A stretch of DNA of 64,000 bases from Dyella_D sp052115385 (GTDB lineage Bacteria; Pseudomonadota; Gammaproteobacteria; Xanthomonadales; Rhodanobacteraceae): assembly GCF_052115385.1 (NCBI RefSeq), contig NZ_JBFRGP010000017.1, positions 1 to 64,000 of the forward strand, written 5' to 3'. Below the pieces are notes generated by a model that saw nothing but the letters and a program-made list of their open reading frames with translations, did not search any database and was not told the origin of the DNA. The number at the start of each line of letters is the position of its first letter. Within the stretch, counting starts at the first letter, position 1. Positions 27,185-35,792 of this stretch are shown here, piece after piece. Position numbers and translations under genes: made by a program.

Positions 27185-27631
27185 TTACTTGCGGCAAGCG
27201 GTCGGCAGGTACTTCGGGTCCACCGTGGTGGCGGCGTTGGTGCAGGTCCAGGAGATGCTGCCGGCGTTGGTGGTGGCGGAGAACGCCAGCACCTTGCCCT
27301 GGATCTTTTTATTCGCGTTGGTGCTGTTGAACGTCGCCTGGATCTGGCCAGGCTTCGTGGCGACATCCACGCCCGCGACATACTTGCCCAGGATGCTGGC
27401 GGCGGTAGCCAGACCAGCCGAGCTGTTGACCGTCGGGAAATGGCCGGTGTTGCTGTAGAACTCACCCATCGCGGTCTTGGCGCCATCCGACAGCACCGCA
27501 CCTTCCGAGACCTGCGAACGGATCAGGTAATCCTGATACGCCGGGATGGCGATGGCGGCGAGGATGGCGATGATCGCAACCACGATCATCAGTTCGATCA
27601 GGGTGAAGCCCTTCTGTACGACGTTCTTCAT
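27185..27631 (-). CDS. pilA: Type IVa major pilin PilA (copy 1)
   Basis: The 148-residue prepilin has a short leader MKNVVQKG cut by PilD before Phe9, then FTLIELMIVVAIIAILAAIA, the hydrophobic helix with Glu5 of the mature protein. The mature chain is 140 residues. The C-terminal disulfide loop is closed by Cys in SWTCTN and Cys in LPTACRK. The ribosome site AGAGGA precedes the ATG by eight bases, and a sigma-54 promoter lies about 125 bases upstream with a 12-bp palindrome GGTTAGCTAACC (27650-27661) in the leader. The next pilin upstream is the same strand and about half identical outside the helix. Confidence 0.95.
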   Translation of the reverse strand: MKNVVQKGFTLIELMIVVAIIAILAAIAIPAYQDYLIRSQVSEGAVLSDGAKTAMGEFYSNTGHFPTVNSSAGLATAASILGKYVAGVDVATKPGQIQATFNSTNANKKIQGKVLAFSATTNAGSISWTCTNAATTVDPKYLPTACRK

Positions 27632-27757
27632 GATGGTTCCTCTGTTTTTGGTTAGCTAACCGTTTTGATGCCCCCTGAGCCCCGGTCCCGAACCCCCTAG
27701 GCGGGATCGGACCCCATACGTACGGTCAGGAACGACCAGGAAGCTCGCGACAAATTA

Positions 27758-27773
27758 AGCAGCATGTATGCCA
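27758..27773 (-). promoter_or_regulatory. Sigma-54 (RpoN) promoter of pilA1
   Basis: On the minus strand TGGCATA-CATG-CTGCT matches the -24/-12 consensus TGGCACG-N4-TTGCW, with the invariant GG and GC correctly spaced. It predicts transcription starting about 115 bases before pilA1. Pilin promoters of Pseudomonas and Xanthomonas depend on sigma-54 and PilR, so this is expected. The rest of the 321-base gap (27632-27952) holds the leader palindrome at 27650-27661 and a small hairpin just after pilA2 (27923-27941), and I see no further gene. Confidence 0.65.
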
Positions 27774-27952
27774 TTTCTGCCGCCGGTATATTCCCGCATA
27801 GCAGTGGGGTTAGGAATTGTGCCTAGCTTCACGAAAGCTCACAACGAATGGGGTGGCGATGTCCTAATCGAGTGAACTGTGATCGATCCAACATAAGCTT
27901 TTCATGTCGCTGTTGGGCAGTAGGTGACATATTGCGTCACCCGTGTGCACGT

Positions 27953-28396
27953 TTACTGTCTGCAGGAAGTCGGCAGATATTTCGGATCAACGGTGCTCTT
28001 GGTGCAGGTCCAGCTGATGCTTCCGGAGTGACTCACGGGCGAAAGCGCCAGATAAATGCTTGCAGCGTTGATGTGCGAATTGGCGTTGGCGGTCTGGAAT
28101 TTGACTTTGACCAGTCCGCTGGTGACGTCCACGTTCGAAACATAATCTCCGACGATCGACGCATTCGTCGCCAGTCCTGCGGACTGGTTGTTCGGTGGGA
28201 ATCTGCCGGTGTTGGAAACGAAATCCCAAACCGCAGTCTTGGCCCCGGTGGCCAGACTCATCCCCTCGGTCACCTGCGCACGAATGGCATAGTCCTGATA
28301 GGCCGGAATTGCGATCGCCGCAAGAATCGCGATGATCGCGACCACGATCATCAGCTCGATCAAGGTAAAGCCCTTGGCAAGGCGTTGGTGCAACAT
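27953..28396 (-). CDS. Type IVa pilin PilA (copy 2)
   Basis: This second prepilin is 147 residues with leader MLHQRLAKG, then the same FTLIELMIVVAIIAILAAIA helix and a mature chain of 138 residues. The variable part differs widely from copy 1, but the end is alike: SGSISWTCT and VDPKYLPTSCRQ, with the C-terminal disulfide pair. A strong AGGGGGAT ribosome site precedes the ATG. I found no good sigma-54 promoter in the 155-base gap upstream. It may be a minor or alternative major pilin; either copy could form the pilus fibre. Confidence 0.93.
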   Translation of the reverse strand: MLHQRLAKGFTLIELMIVVAIIAILAAIAIPAYQDYAIRAQVTEGMSLATGAKTAVWDFVSNTGRFPPNNQSAGLATNASIVGDYVSNVDVTSGLVKVKFQTANANSHINAASIYLALSPVSHSGSISWTCTKSTVDPKYLPTSCRQ

Positions 28397-28551
28397 GGAA
28401 GTATCCCCCTGGGTGTCGACGCCCCAGGCGAGGCATGTTTTGTACCAACAGTGATACGGCTAGCGGGGTACCCTGCGGCGGGGACGAGCGGACGTCTGTT
28501 CCGTGATCGCCAGCACGATCCTGGTCATCTTGGGCCAAGCCAAGGCGAGGT

Positions 28552-30285
28552 TTACCTCACCCCCTGCATCCACCGCCTGACCACCGGCGTCACAACCAGC
28601 GCAAGCACGGCAGCCCCCAGCCCCAGCCACACCATCTGCTGGAACAACGCCCCATACTTCGCCGTCGCCACCGCCATATCGATCTGCCCGTCCGCCGGCA
28701 CGTCCAGCGCGGCGAGCTTGCCCAGGATCGAGGCGAGCTGTTCGGAGAACGAGGTGCCCAGCCACCAGGCGCCCATCATCAGCCCTGCCACCTGCGGCAC
28801 TGAAAGCTCGGTGACGGCCGAGAGGCCGATCGGGGCGAGGGCGACTTCGCCCATCTCGATCAGCAGATAAGCAAGTGCGATCCACCACACGCTGCCGAGT
28901 GCGCCGCTGGCCGGGTCCGGGTTGCCCATCAGCAGCGGGATGAAAGCAAGGCCGGCGAAGGCGAGGCCGATCGCGCTCTTGGCCGGCTTGGATGGGTTGA
29001 GGCCGCGGCGTTCGAGGAAGGGCCATAGCCACGCGGCGATCGGTGCGAGCAGCACGATGAACAGCGGGCCGAGATAGGTGAGCGAGCTGGCGGTCTGCGG
29101 CAGCACCACGCAGTCGCGCACGATGAAGACCACACCCATCACGGTGAGGCCGCCGAGCAGCAGGCCGGGCAGGCGGCCGCCGCGCAGGCGCAGGGCGAGC
29201 GCCACCAGGAACGGACTCAGCACCAGCGGCAGCGTGGACCACGGCACCGGATGGCCTTCGCGGATCACCAGGGAAGGAAACAGGTCCTTGGTCAGCATGC
29301 GGTCGTTGAACAGCACCCAGGAGCCATAGGTCTGCTCGTACAAGGTAAAGAACAGCAGGCACACCGCCACGAAGAATACGCAGGCCAGCATGTGCTGGCG
29401 CTGCACCTTGGTGCAGCGCGCGGTGACGTACCAGGCCAGCCAGCCCAGCCACGCGGCCATCGTCGCCACCTGCAGCCACAGCACGGCGTTGCCCAACTGC
29501 ATCAGCGCCCACAGCGCCGGCAAAGCGAGTGCCGCGCACAGATAGATGGTCCATTCCACGGTCAAGGGGCCGAGCAGGCGCCGCCGCAGCGCGGCCGGGT
29601 TCGGCGGCTCGGCGTGGCCTTGCAGATACTTCTGGCCGGTAAGGAACACCGCCAGTCCCGCCAGCATGCCGATGCCGGCCGCGCCGAAACCGTAGCTCCA
29701 GCCGTAGCGCTCGCCGAGATAACCGCAGATCAGCGCGGAGAACAGCGCGCCTACATTGATGCCGGCATAGAACAAGGTGAAGCCCGAATCGAGCCGCGGA
29801 TCGTCTTCCGCATACAGCTTGCCGACCACGGTGGAAATGTTCGGCTTCAGGAAGCCCACGCCGCTGATGATCAAGGCGAGCGAGAGATAGAACACGCTCA
29901 GCGCGAACAGGTCGCGATGCACCACGCCATCCGGCCCTATCGTCGCCGCATGGCCTTCCACCGCCATGCCCAGGTGGCCCAGGCACAGCAGCACGCCGCC
30001 GAGCAGCACCGCCTTGCGCATGCCCAGGTAGCGGTCGGCCAGCATGCCGCCCAGCACCGGCGTGGCGTAGACCAGGCCGCCGTAGGCGCCGAGCACCGAC
30101 AGGCTCTGGGCGTCGGTGAAGCCGTGATGCTTGATCAGGTACAGCGCCAGCAGCGCCTTCATTCCGTAGAACGAAAAGCGCTCCCACATCTCGGTGAAGA
30201 AGCAGACGTACAGGCCCTTGGGATGGCCGAACAGCTCGTCGTGATCGATCGAGGCCGGCTGGGCGGCGAGGTGGGTGGATGCCAT
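28552..30285 (-). CDS. Proton-dependent oligopeptide transporter (POT/PTR2 family)
   Basis: The 577-residue membrane protein imports di- and tripeptides with protons. It begins with FFTEMWERFSFYGM near residue 29, the ExxERFxYYG proton-coupling motif of POT carriers, followed by GGMLADRYLGMRKAVLLGG near 80 and FLKPNISTVVG in the third segment, and has about 14 membrane helices. The ATG at 30285 is chosen because it starts the family's normal N-terminus; the open frame continues 81 codons upstream without a sensible sequence. It is divergent from a secreted S9 peptidase, 151 bases apart, suggesting joint use of peptides. Confidence 0.93.
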   Translation of the reverse strand: MASTHLAAQPASIDHDELFGHPKGLYVCFFTEMWERFSFYGMKALLALYLIKHHGFTDAQSLSVLGAYGGLVYATPVLGGMLADRYLGMRKAVLLGGVLLCLGHLGMAVEGHAATIGPDGVVHRDLFALSVFYLSLALIISGVGFLKPNISTVVGKLYAEDDPRLDSGFTLFYAGINVGALFSALICGYLGERYGWSYGFGAAGIGMLAGLAVFLTGQKYLQGHAEPPNPAALRRRLLGPLTVEWTIYLCAALALPALWALMQLGNAVLWLQVATMAAWLGWLAWYVTARCTKVQRQHMLACVFFVAVCLLFFTLYEQTYGSWVLFNDRMLTKDLFPSLVIREGHPVPWSTLPLVLSPFLVALALRLRGGRLPGLLLGGLTVMGVVFIVRDCVVLPQTASSLTYLGPLFIVLLAPIAAWLWPFLERRGLNPSKPAKSAIGLAFAGLAFIPLLMGNPDPASGALGSVWWIALAYLLIEMGEVALAPIGLSAVTELSVPQVAGLMMGAWWLGTSFSEQLASILGKLAALDVPADGQIDMAVATAKYGALFQQMVWLGLGAAVLALVVTPVVRRWMQGVR

Positions 30286-30436
30286 AGGGACGTGCCGGAC
30301 TGCAAAAACGCCGAGTATGGCGAGCGAACGCCGTCCTCTGCCCGCGGCAAGTTCCCGTCTTGCTGCGTTATTCCTTGCGTCGCGTGGCGCGGCCTCTGTA
30401 CCGTCTGCGCTTCGTTCCACCGAGGGAATCCTGCCC

Positions 30437-32521
30437 ATGAAGCCTCTGTTTGTCGCGCTGGCGCTGTCGCTGGCGGCCTCCGCCGCCGTGGCGGCCGAGG
30501 TCGAGAACCACTCGCCGCATCCGTTCAATATCCGCGACCTGGTGATGATGGATCGCGTCGGCGATCCACAGTTGTCGCCGGACGGCCGCTATGCGCTGTA
30601 CACCCTGCGCAGCACCGACTACGCCGCGAACAAGGGCGTCACCGCGATCTACCTGCTGGACCTGCAGCAGGGCGGCAAGCCGCGCAAGGTGGTGGACAAG
30701 GGTTCCTCGCCGCGCTGGGCGCCGGATGGCGCATCGTTCTATTACCTCGCCGCGAAGGATGGCGTATCGCAGCTGTGGCGCTGGGGTTCGAGCGAGTCGA
30801 AGCCGGGTTTGCTTGGTAAGACCGCGCCGGCGCCGGCACAGGTGACGCACACGCCGGTGGACGTCAACGCGTTCGTGCTGTCGCCGGACGGCAAGCAGGC
30901 GCTGATGAGCTTCGACGTGTTTACCGATTGCGCGGATCTGGCCTGCACCAAGGAGCGGCTGGACGGCCGCGAAGCCGACAAGTCCAGCGGCACCGTGTAC
31001 GACAAGCTGTTCGTGCGCCACTGGGATACCTGGGCCGACGGCCGCCGCGCGCAGCTGTATATCGCGGACCTCGGCAGCGACGAAGCACCGCGCCTGCTCA
31101 GCCGCGGCATCGACGGCGACGTGCCGGGCAAGCCGTTCGGCGGCGATGACGAATTCGGTTTCTCGCCGGATGGGCGCACCGTGTATTTCGACGCGCGCAT
31201 CGCCGGCAAGACCGAGCCCTGGTCGACCAACTTCGACGTCTACAGCGTGCCGGCCGACGGCTCGTCCGCGCCGAAGAACCTCACCTCCGCCAACCTGGCC
31301 TGGGATGCATTCCCGGTCGCCGCGCCGGATGGCAAGACGCTGTACTACCTCGCGATGAAGGAGCCCGGTTTCGAGGCGGACCGCTTCGCCATCACCGCGC
31401 TGGATCTGGACAGTGGGCAGAAGCGCGAGGTCGCGCCGGACTGGGATCGCTCCGCCGGCGGCCTGAAGATCTCCGCTGACGGCAAGACGCTGTATGCCAG
31501 CGCCGACGATCACGGCCAGCATCCGCTGTTCGGCATCGACGTGGCCACCGGCAAGGTGCGCACGCTGGTGACCGACGGCGCCATCGGCGGCTACTCGCTG
31601 GGCAAGTCAAAGCTGCTGCTGCAGCGCGACGACCTGAAGCGCCCGGCCGATCTGTACACGGCCGACCTGCAGGGCAAGAGCCTGAAGCAGATCACCCGCT
31701 ACAACGAGCAGCGCCTGAAGAACGCGCAGATGGGCGACGCCGAGTTCTTCACCTTCAAGGGCTGGAACAACGAATCGGTGCAGGGCTACGTGGTGAAGCC
31801 GGCCAATTACAAATCGGGCCGCAAGTACCCGGTGGCCTTCATCATCCACGGCGGTCCGCAAGGCGCGATGGAAAACGCCTGGAGCTATCGCTGGAATCCG
31901 CAGACCTACGCGGGCCAGGGTTTCGCCGTGGTCACCATCAATTTCCACGGCTCCACCGGCTATGGCCAGGCGTTTACCGATTCCATCTCCGGCGACTGGG
32001 GCGGCAAGCCGCTGGATGATCTGAAAGCCGGCTGGAAGAGCGCGCTGTCCAAGTACAGCTTCCTCGACGGCAACCGCGCCTGCGCGCTCGGCGCCAGCTA
32101 CGGCGGCTACATGGTGTATTGGATCGCCGGCGTGTGGAACGAGCCGTGGAAGTGCCTGGTCGACCACGACGGCGTGTTCGATACGCGCTCGATGTACTAC
32201 GCCACCGAAGAGCTGTGGTTCGAGGAAAAGGAAAACGGCGGCACGCCGTACGAGCATCCGGAGAACTACGAGAAGTTCAATCCGCTGAACCACGTGAAGG
32301 ATTGGCGCGTGCCGATGCTGGTGGTGCACGGCGGCAAGGATTTCCGCATCCCGGATACGCAAGGCCTGGGCGCGTTCACCGCGATGCAGCGCCGCGGCAT
32401 TCCCAGCCAGTTCCTGCATTTCCCGGACGAAAACCACTGGGTGCTGAAGCCGCAGAACAGCGTGCAGTGGCACGAGACGGTCAATGCCTGGCTGAAGCAG
32501 TGGACGGCGCCGTCGAAGTAA
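30437..32521 (+). CDS. Secreted S9 family peptidase (DPP5-like)
   Basis: This 694-residue enzyme has a signal peptide (1-20, ending AVAA), a beta-propeller made of PD40-type repeats (LSPDGRYALYTL, FSPDGRTVYFDA, ISADGKTLYASA) and a C-terminal alpha/beta hydrolase with Ser554 in GASYGGYMV, Asp635 in HGGKDFRIP and His667 in DENHWVL. The propeller restricts the site to peptides. The E-E-L-W-F-E insertion near 590 resembles bacterial DPP5 (dipeptidyl peptidase), but substrate preference is not certain. The ATG at 30437 begins the signal peptide; a longer open frame upstream is discarded. It lies divergent from the POT carrier. Confidence 0.92.
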   Translation: MKPLFVALALSLAASAAVAAEVENHSPHPFNIRDLVMMDRVGDPQLSPDGRYALYTLRSTDYAANKGVTAIYLLDLQQGGKPRKVVDKGSSPRWAPDGASFYYLAAKDGVSQLWRWGSSESKPGLLGKTAPAPAQVTHTPVDVNAFVLSPDGKQALMSFDVFTDCADLACTKERLDGREADKSSGTVYDKLFVRHWDTWADGRRAQLYIADLGSDEAPRLLSRGIDGDVPGKPFGGDDEFGFSPDGRTVYFDARIAGKTEPWSTNFDVYSVPADGSSAPKNLTSANLAWDAFPVAAPDGKTLYYLAMKEPGFEADRFAITALDLDSGQKREVAPDWDRSAGGLKISADGKTLYASADDHGQHPLFGIDVATGKVRTLVTDGAIGGYSLGKSKLLLQRDDLKRPADLYTADLQGKSLKQITRYNEQRLKNAQMGDAEFFTFKGWNNESVQGYVVKPANYKSGRKYPVAFIIHGGPQGAMENAWSYRWNPQTYAGQGFAVVTINFHGSTGYGQAFTDSISGDWGGKPLDDLKAGWKSALSKYSFLDGNRACALGASYGGYMVYWIAGVWNEPWKCLVDHDGVFDTRSMYYATEELWFEEKENGGTPYEHPENYEKFNPLNHVKDWRVPMLVVHGGKDFRIPDTQGLGAFTAMQRRGIPSQFLHFPDENHWVLKPQNSVQWHETVNAWLKQWTAPSK

Positions 32522-32526
32522 CGCGT

Positions 32527-32615
32527 CGTAGGTTGGGGTGAGCCATAGGCGAACCCCAACATGCGCTTGGTGGATGCTTTTGTTGGGGTTCGCCTATGGC
32601 TCACCCCAACCTACG
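32527..32615. repeat. Long perfect inverted repeat (REP-like, copy 1)
   Basis: Two 35-base arms (32527-32561 and 32581-32615) are exact reverse complements with a 19-base loop. The arms contain AGGTTGGGGTGAGCC and GCGAACCCCAAC. The element fills the gap between convergent genes (peptidase and corA) and could fold in either transcript. A near-identical element lies at 43302-43393. Confidence 0.9.
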
Positions 32616-32626
32616 GCGATCGATGA

Positions 32627-33655
32627 TTACAGCCAGCGCGATCGCTTCAGCCACGCATAGATGCCGGCCACCACGCCGATCACCAGGCAGATCATCGCGG
32701 GGTAGGCCCAGCTCTTGTCGAGCTCCGGCATATGGTGGAAGTTCATGCCGTACCAGCTGGTGATCAGCGTCGGTGCAGCCAGCATGGCGGCCCAGCCGGC
32801 CAGCTTCTTCATCACTTCGTTCTGGTTGAAGGTGACCAGCGAGAGGTTGATGTTGATCGCCGCGGAAAGCATCTCGCGCATCGCGCTGATCGATTCATTG
32901 ACGCGGAACACGTGGTCGTACACGTCGCGGAAATAGGCGCGCAGCTCGTCCTGGATCAGGTGCGGATGCATGCGCACCAGCTGGCTGATGATGTCCTGCA
33001 GCGGCGCCACCGCCAGGCGCAGGGTCATCAGGTCGCGCTGCATGTCGTACAGGCGGCGCACCGTGCGGCGCTTGAAGGTGTCGCCGAAGATGTCCTTCTC
33101 CAGCTCCTGCAGCTCTTCCTTGAACTCGCGCACGATCGGCAGCAGGTTGTCGACGATGAAGTCGAGCACGCCATACAAGCCATAGCTGGGGCCGAGCGCG
33201 AGCAGGTCCGGCGTGTGCTCGCAGGCGCGCCGCGCCGGTGCATAGGAGAGCGAAGCGCCGTGGCGCACGGTGACCAGGTAGCGCGCGCCGAGGAAGATAT
33301 GCGTCTCGCCAAAGGCGATATGCCCGTTCACCAGCTGCGCGGTCTGCACCACGATGAACAGCGACTCGCCATAGGCCTCGATCTTGGTGCGCTGGTGCGC
33401 GGCCTGGGCGTCCTCGATCGCAAGATCGTGCAGGTCGAATTCTTCCTGCAGCTTCAGCAGCAGCGACTCGTCGGGCTCGTGCAGGCCGACCCAGACGAAG
33501 GTGTCCGGCTCCTTCAGGACGTCACTGATCGCGTCCAGCGTGATATCGCCGATGCGCTTGCCATCACGGGTGTTGTAGGCGACGCAGTTGACCACCATGG
33601 CACCGGCCGATGGTGTCTCGTGGTTGAGGGCTTTAAGCGAATCGACGGCAGGCAT
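32627..33655 (-). CDS. corA: CorA family magnesium/cobalt channel
   Basis: CorA forms a pentameric Mg2+ channel in the inner membrane. The 342-residue protein has a large cytoplasmic N-domain, a long helix, and two C-terminal membrane helices. The first ends with the signature YGMNF near residue 308, and the second is followed by a basic tail (WLKRSRWL). The loop between the helices (HHMPELDKSW) carries the usual acidic residue. It converges with the S9 peptidase, with the inverted repeat between them. Confidence 0.93.
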   Translation of the reverse strand: MPAVDSLKALNHETPSAGAMVVNCVAYNTRDGKRIGDITLDAISDVLKEPDTFVWVGLHEPDESLLLKLQEEFDLHDLAIEDAQAAHQRTKIEAYGESLFIVVQTAQLVNGHIAFGETHIFLGARYLVTVRHGASLSYAPARRACEHTPDLLALGPSYGLYGVLDFIVDNLLPIVREFKEELQELEKDIFGDTFKRRTVRRLYDMQRDLMTLRLAVAPLQDIISQLVRMHPHLIQDELRAYFRDVYDHVFRVNESISAMREMLSAAININLSLVTFNQNEVMKKLAGWAAMLAAPTLITSWYGMNFHHMPELDKSWAYPAMICLVIGVVAGIYAWLKRSRWL

Positions 33656-33788
33656 GGTGGCGATGATGCCGTGAGCCAGTGGTCAGGGCAATCGCAGCAG
33701 TGTGACAAACAGGCCATGTCGCCGGCCTCCATGGCCGCCGCCGGGAGCGCTCACGCTATGATTCGGTGCTGAGCCACAGGGGTATGGG

Positions 33789-35762
33789 ATGGAAGGGTAT
33801 CGGCTGGGGTTTCGCGGGGACATCGAAGGGCTGCGTGCGGTCGCCATCCTGTTGGTGGTCGCGGCCCATGCAAGCGTGCCCTGGCTGGCTGGCGGGTTCA
33901 TCGGCGTCGACGTTTTTTTCGTGCTGTCAGGCTTCCTCATCACCGGGCTGCTGCAGCGCGAGCTGGCTGAGCAGGGTCGCATCGATTTTGGGGCGTTCTA
34001 TATACGCCGCCTGCGCAGGCTCTTGCCGGCTTTGCTGCTGGTGGTGCTGGTGGTTTCCGCGGTTGCCTTCCGCTTGCTGGCGCCTTGGGATCAGGGCCGG
34101 CAAGCGAGCGCTGCCGCCATGGCGTCCGTGTGGCTCAGCAACATCCATTTCGCGCTCGCCAAGCTGGATTACTTTGCGCCAGGTACGGAAGCGAATCTCT
34201 TCCTGCATACATGGTCACTTGGCGTCGAGGAGCAGTTCTATCTGCTATGGCCGGCGCTGTTGATGGGCGTCTGGCTTCTGGCGAAGCGCAACGCTCGCTC
34301 CTTCAAGGATCGAGGAGTGGCAGTTCTGCTGGCCGTGGCCTGCGCGAGTCTGGTGGCGGAACTCGTGCTTTCGAAGCGCTTCCCGCAATGGGCTTTCTAC
34401 ATGATGCCCACCAGGGCGTGGCAGTTCGCGGCGGGCGGGTTGATCTGGGCACTGCCCGCGATGGCTGGCGAAGCTAAGTCGTCCGTACGCCGTTACATCG
34501 CTGCTAGCCTGGGGTGGGTGGGCTTGGCCCTCATCATCGGGACGGCCCTTTGCTTGAACGGTGCCGTTCCCTATCCCGGATGGAGGGCTGTCATCCCTAC
34601 GCTGGGTGCCGCCCTGGTCATTTACGCGGGGATGCCCGGCAGCCATGTGCTGTCCGCCAAATTCCTCGCATCGCGGCCATTGCAGGGCATCGGGCGGATC
34701 TCCTATGCCTGGTATCTCTGGCATTGGCCGGCGCTGCTGCTTGGTGGCTTCGCGCTCGACTGGGTCGGCGCGCCGCTGCTGGCAGTCGAGGTGCTGGCCT
34801 CCCTGGTGCTCGCCGTTCTTACCTATCGCTATGTGGAAACGCCCTTGCGCCATCGCCGTGGTTGGTTGACTTATCGGCACGCCGCGTTGCTGGCCAGTGT
34901 GGGACTGATGGCGGCGATGAGTATGGGTGCCGTCCTATGGCGCAACCAGGCGACAGCGGCGTCTGCTCGTCCGGATGTCATGCGATACGCCAAAGCCTAC
35001 AAGGACACTCCCGCTATCTATCCGATGGGTTGCGATGATTGGTACAAGGCCGAGGCGGTGAAGTTCTGCTCGTTCGGGCCGACAGATGCCGAGCACACTG
35101 CCGTGCTGATGGGCGACAGCATCGCCGGGCAATGGTCTCCTGCGATGATCAGGGCCTTCAATCGAGCAGGTTGGCGCCTGCTGGTGGTGACCAAGTCCTC
35201 TTGTCCCATGGTGGACGAGTCATTCTTTTACGAGCGCATCAGGCGCGAATTTACGGAGTGCACTCATTGGCGATCGGCGGCGCTGGAACTCATCGCGGAG
35301 ATGAAACCCGATCTGCTGCTGTTGAGCAACGCATCGAACTACGGCTTCACCCAGTCGCAGTGGGTCGATGGTACTGCGAGGGTGTTGCAAGCTGTCGCCG
35401 GCCCGGTGAAACGCGTCGTCGTGCTGAGGGCCACGCCAGGTATCCGGTTCGATGGCCCCAGTTGTCTGGCGACGCATATCGGCAAGCTCGATGCGTGCGG
35501 CGCCCCCTATCGCGATCCGCAGGCCGATCGGGTCTTTGCATGGCAACAGGAGGCGTCGGCGCGGTTCGGCAATGCGTCGACGTTGGATTTTAACGATCTG
35601 ATATGTCCTGACGCGACATGCAAAGCCGCCAAGGGCGGACAGGTCGTATTCCGCGATTCGCAGCACATGACCGCCAGTTTCGCCGAGTCGCTGGGCGACG
35701 CCGTGACTGCACGCCTTGGGATCGAAGCGGCAGGCGCCACGGCCAAGGATTCGGCGCGCTGA
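33789..35762 (+). CDS. Acyltransferase 3 / SGNH hydrolase fusion (OafA/YrhL type)
   Basis: The 657-residue protein has an acyltransferase-3 membrane domain with about ten segments (RGDIEGLRAVAILLVVAAHA, GVDVFFVLSGFLITG, FYIRRLRRLLPALLL, HTWSLGVEEQFYLLWP) and a C-terminal periplasmic SGNH domain from about residue 400, with GDS in VLMGDSIAGQW near 443 and the DxxH pair in FRDSQHM near 623. Such proteins O-acetylate surface polysaccharides, often LPS O-antigen or exopolysaccharide. No glycan gene lies beside it, but the glycan cluster is about 10 kb away. The gene runs opposite to corA, with 133 bases between their starts. Confidence 0.9.
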   Translation: MEGYRLGFRGDIEGLRAVAILLVVAAHASVPWLAGGFIGVDVFFVLSGFLITGLLQRELAEQGRIDFGAFYIRRLRRLLPALLLVVLVVSAVAFRLLAPWDQGRQASAAAMASVWLSNIHFALAKLDYFAPGTEANLFLHTWSLGVEEQFYLLWPALLMGVWLLAKRNARSFKDRGVAVLLAVACASLVAELVLSKRFPQWAFYMMPTRAWQFAAGGLIWALPAMAGEAKSSVRRYIAASLGWVGLALIIGTALCLNGAVPYPGWRAVIPTLGAALVIYAGMPGSHVLSAKFLASRPLQGIGRISYAWYLWHWPALLLGGFALDWVGAPLLAVEVLASLVLAVLTYRYVETPLRHRRGWLTYRHAALLASVGLMAAMSMGAVLWRNQATAASARPDVMRYAKAYKDTPAIYPMGCDDWYKAEAVKFCSFGPTDAEHTAVLMGDSIAGQWSPAMIRAFNRAGWRLLVVTKSSCPMVDESFFYERIRREFTECTHWRSAALELIAEMKPDLLLLSNASNYGFTQSQWVDGTARVLQAVAGPVKRVVVLRATPGIRFDGPSCLATHIGKLDACGAPYRDPQADRVFAWQQEASARFGNASTLDFNDLICPDATCKAAKGGQVVFRDSQHMTASFAESLGDAVTARLGIEAAGATAKDSAR

Positions 35763-35792
35763 ATATCCCGCGGACTACGCCAGGGAAATACG

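Noticed and set aside
27923..27941. Hairpin GGTGAC-N7-GTCACC after pilA2 considered as a terminator
   Set aside because: The stem is only six base pairs and no U run follows on the minus strand, so pilA2 transcripts may continue into the pilA1 leader.
28460..30187. A second minus-strand frame of about 575 codons inside the POT gene
   Set aside because: It is a frame-shifted shadow of the transporter, full of Arg and Gly, with no membrane pattern.
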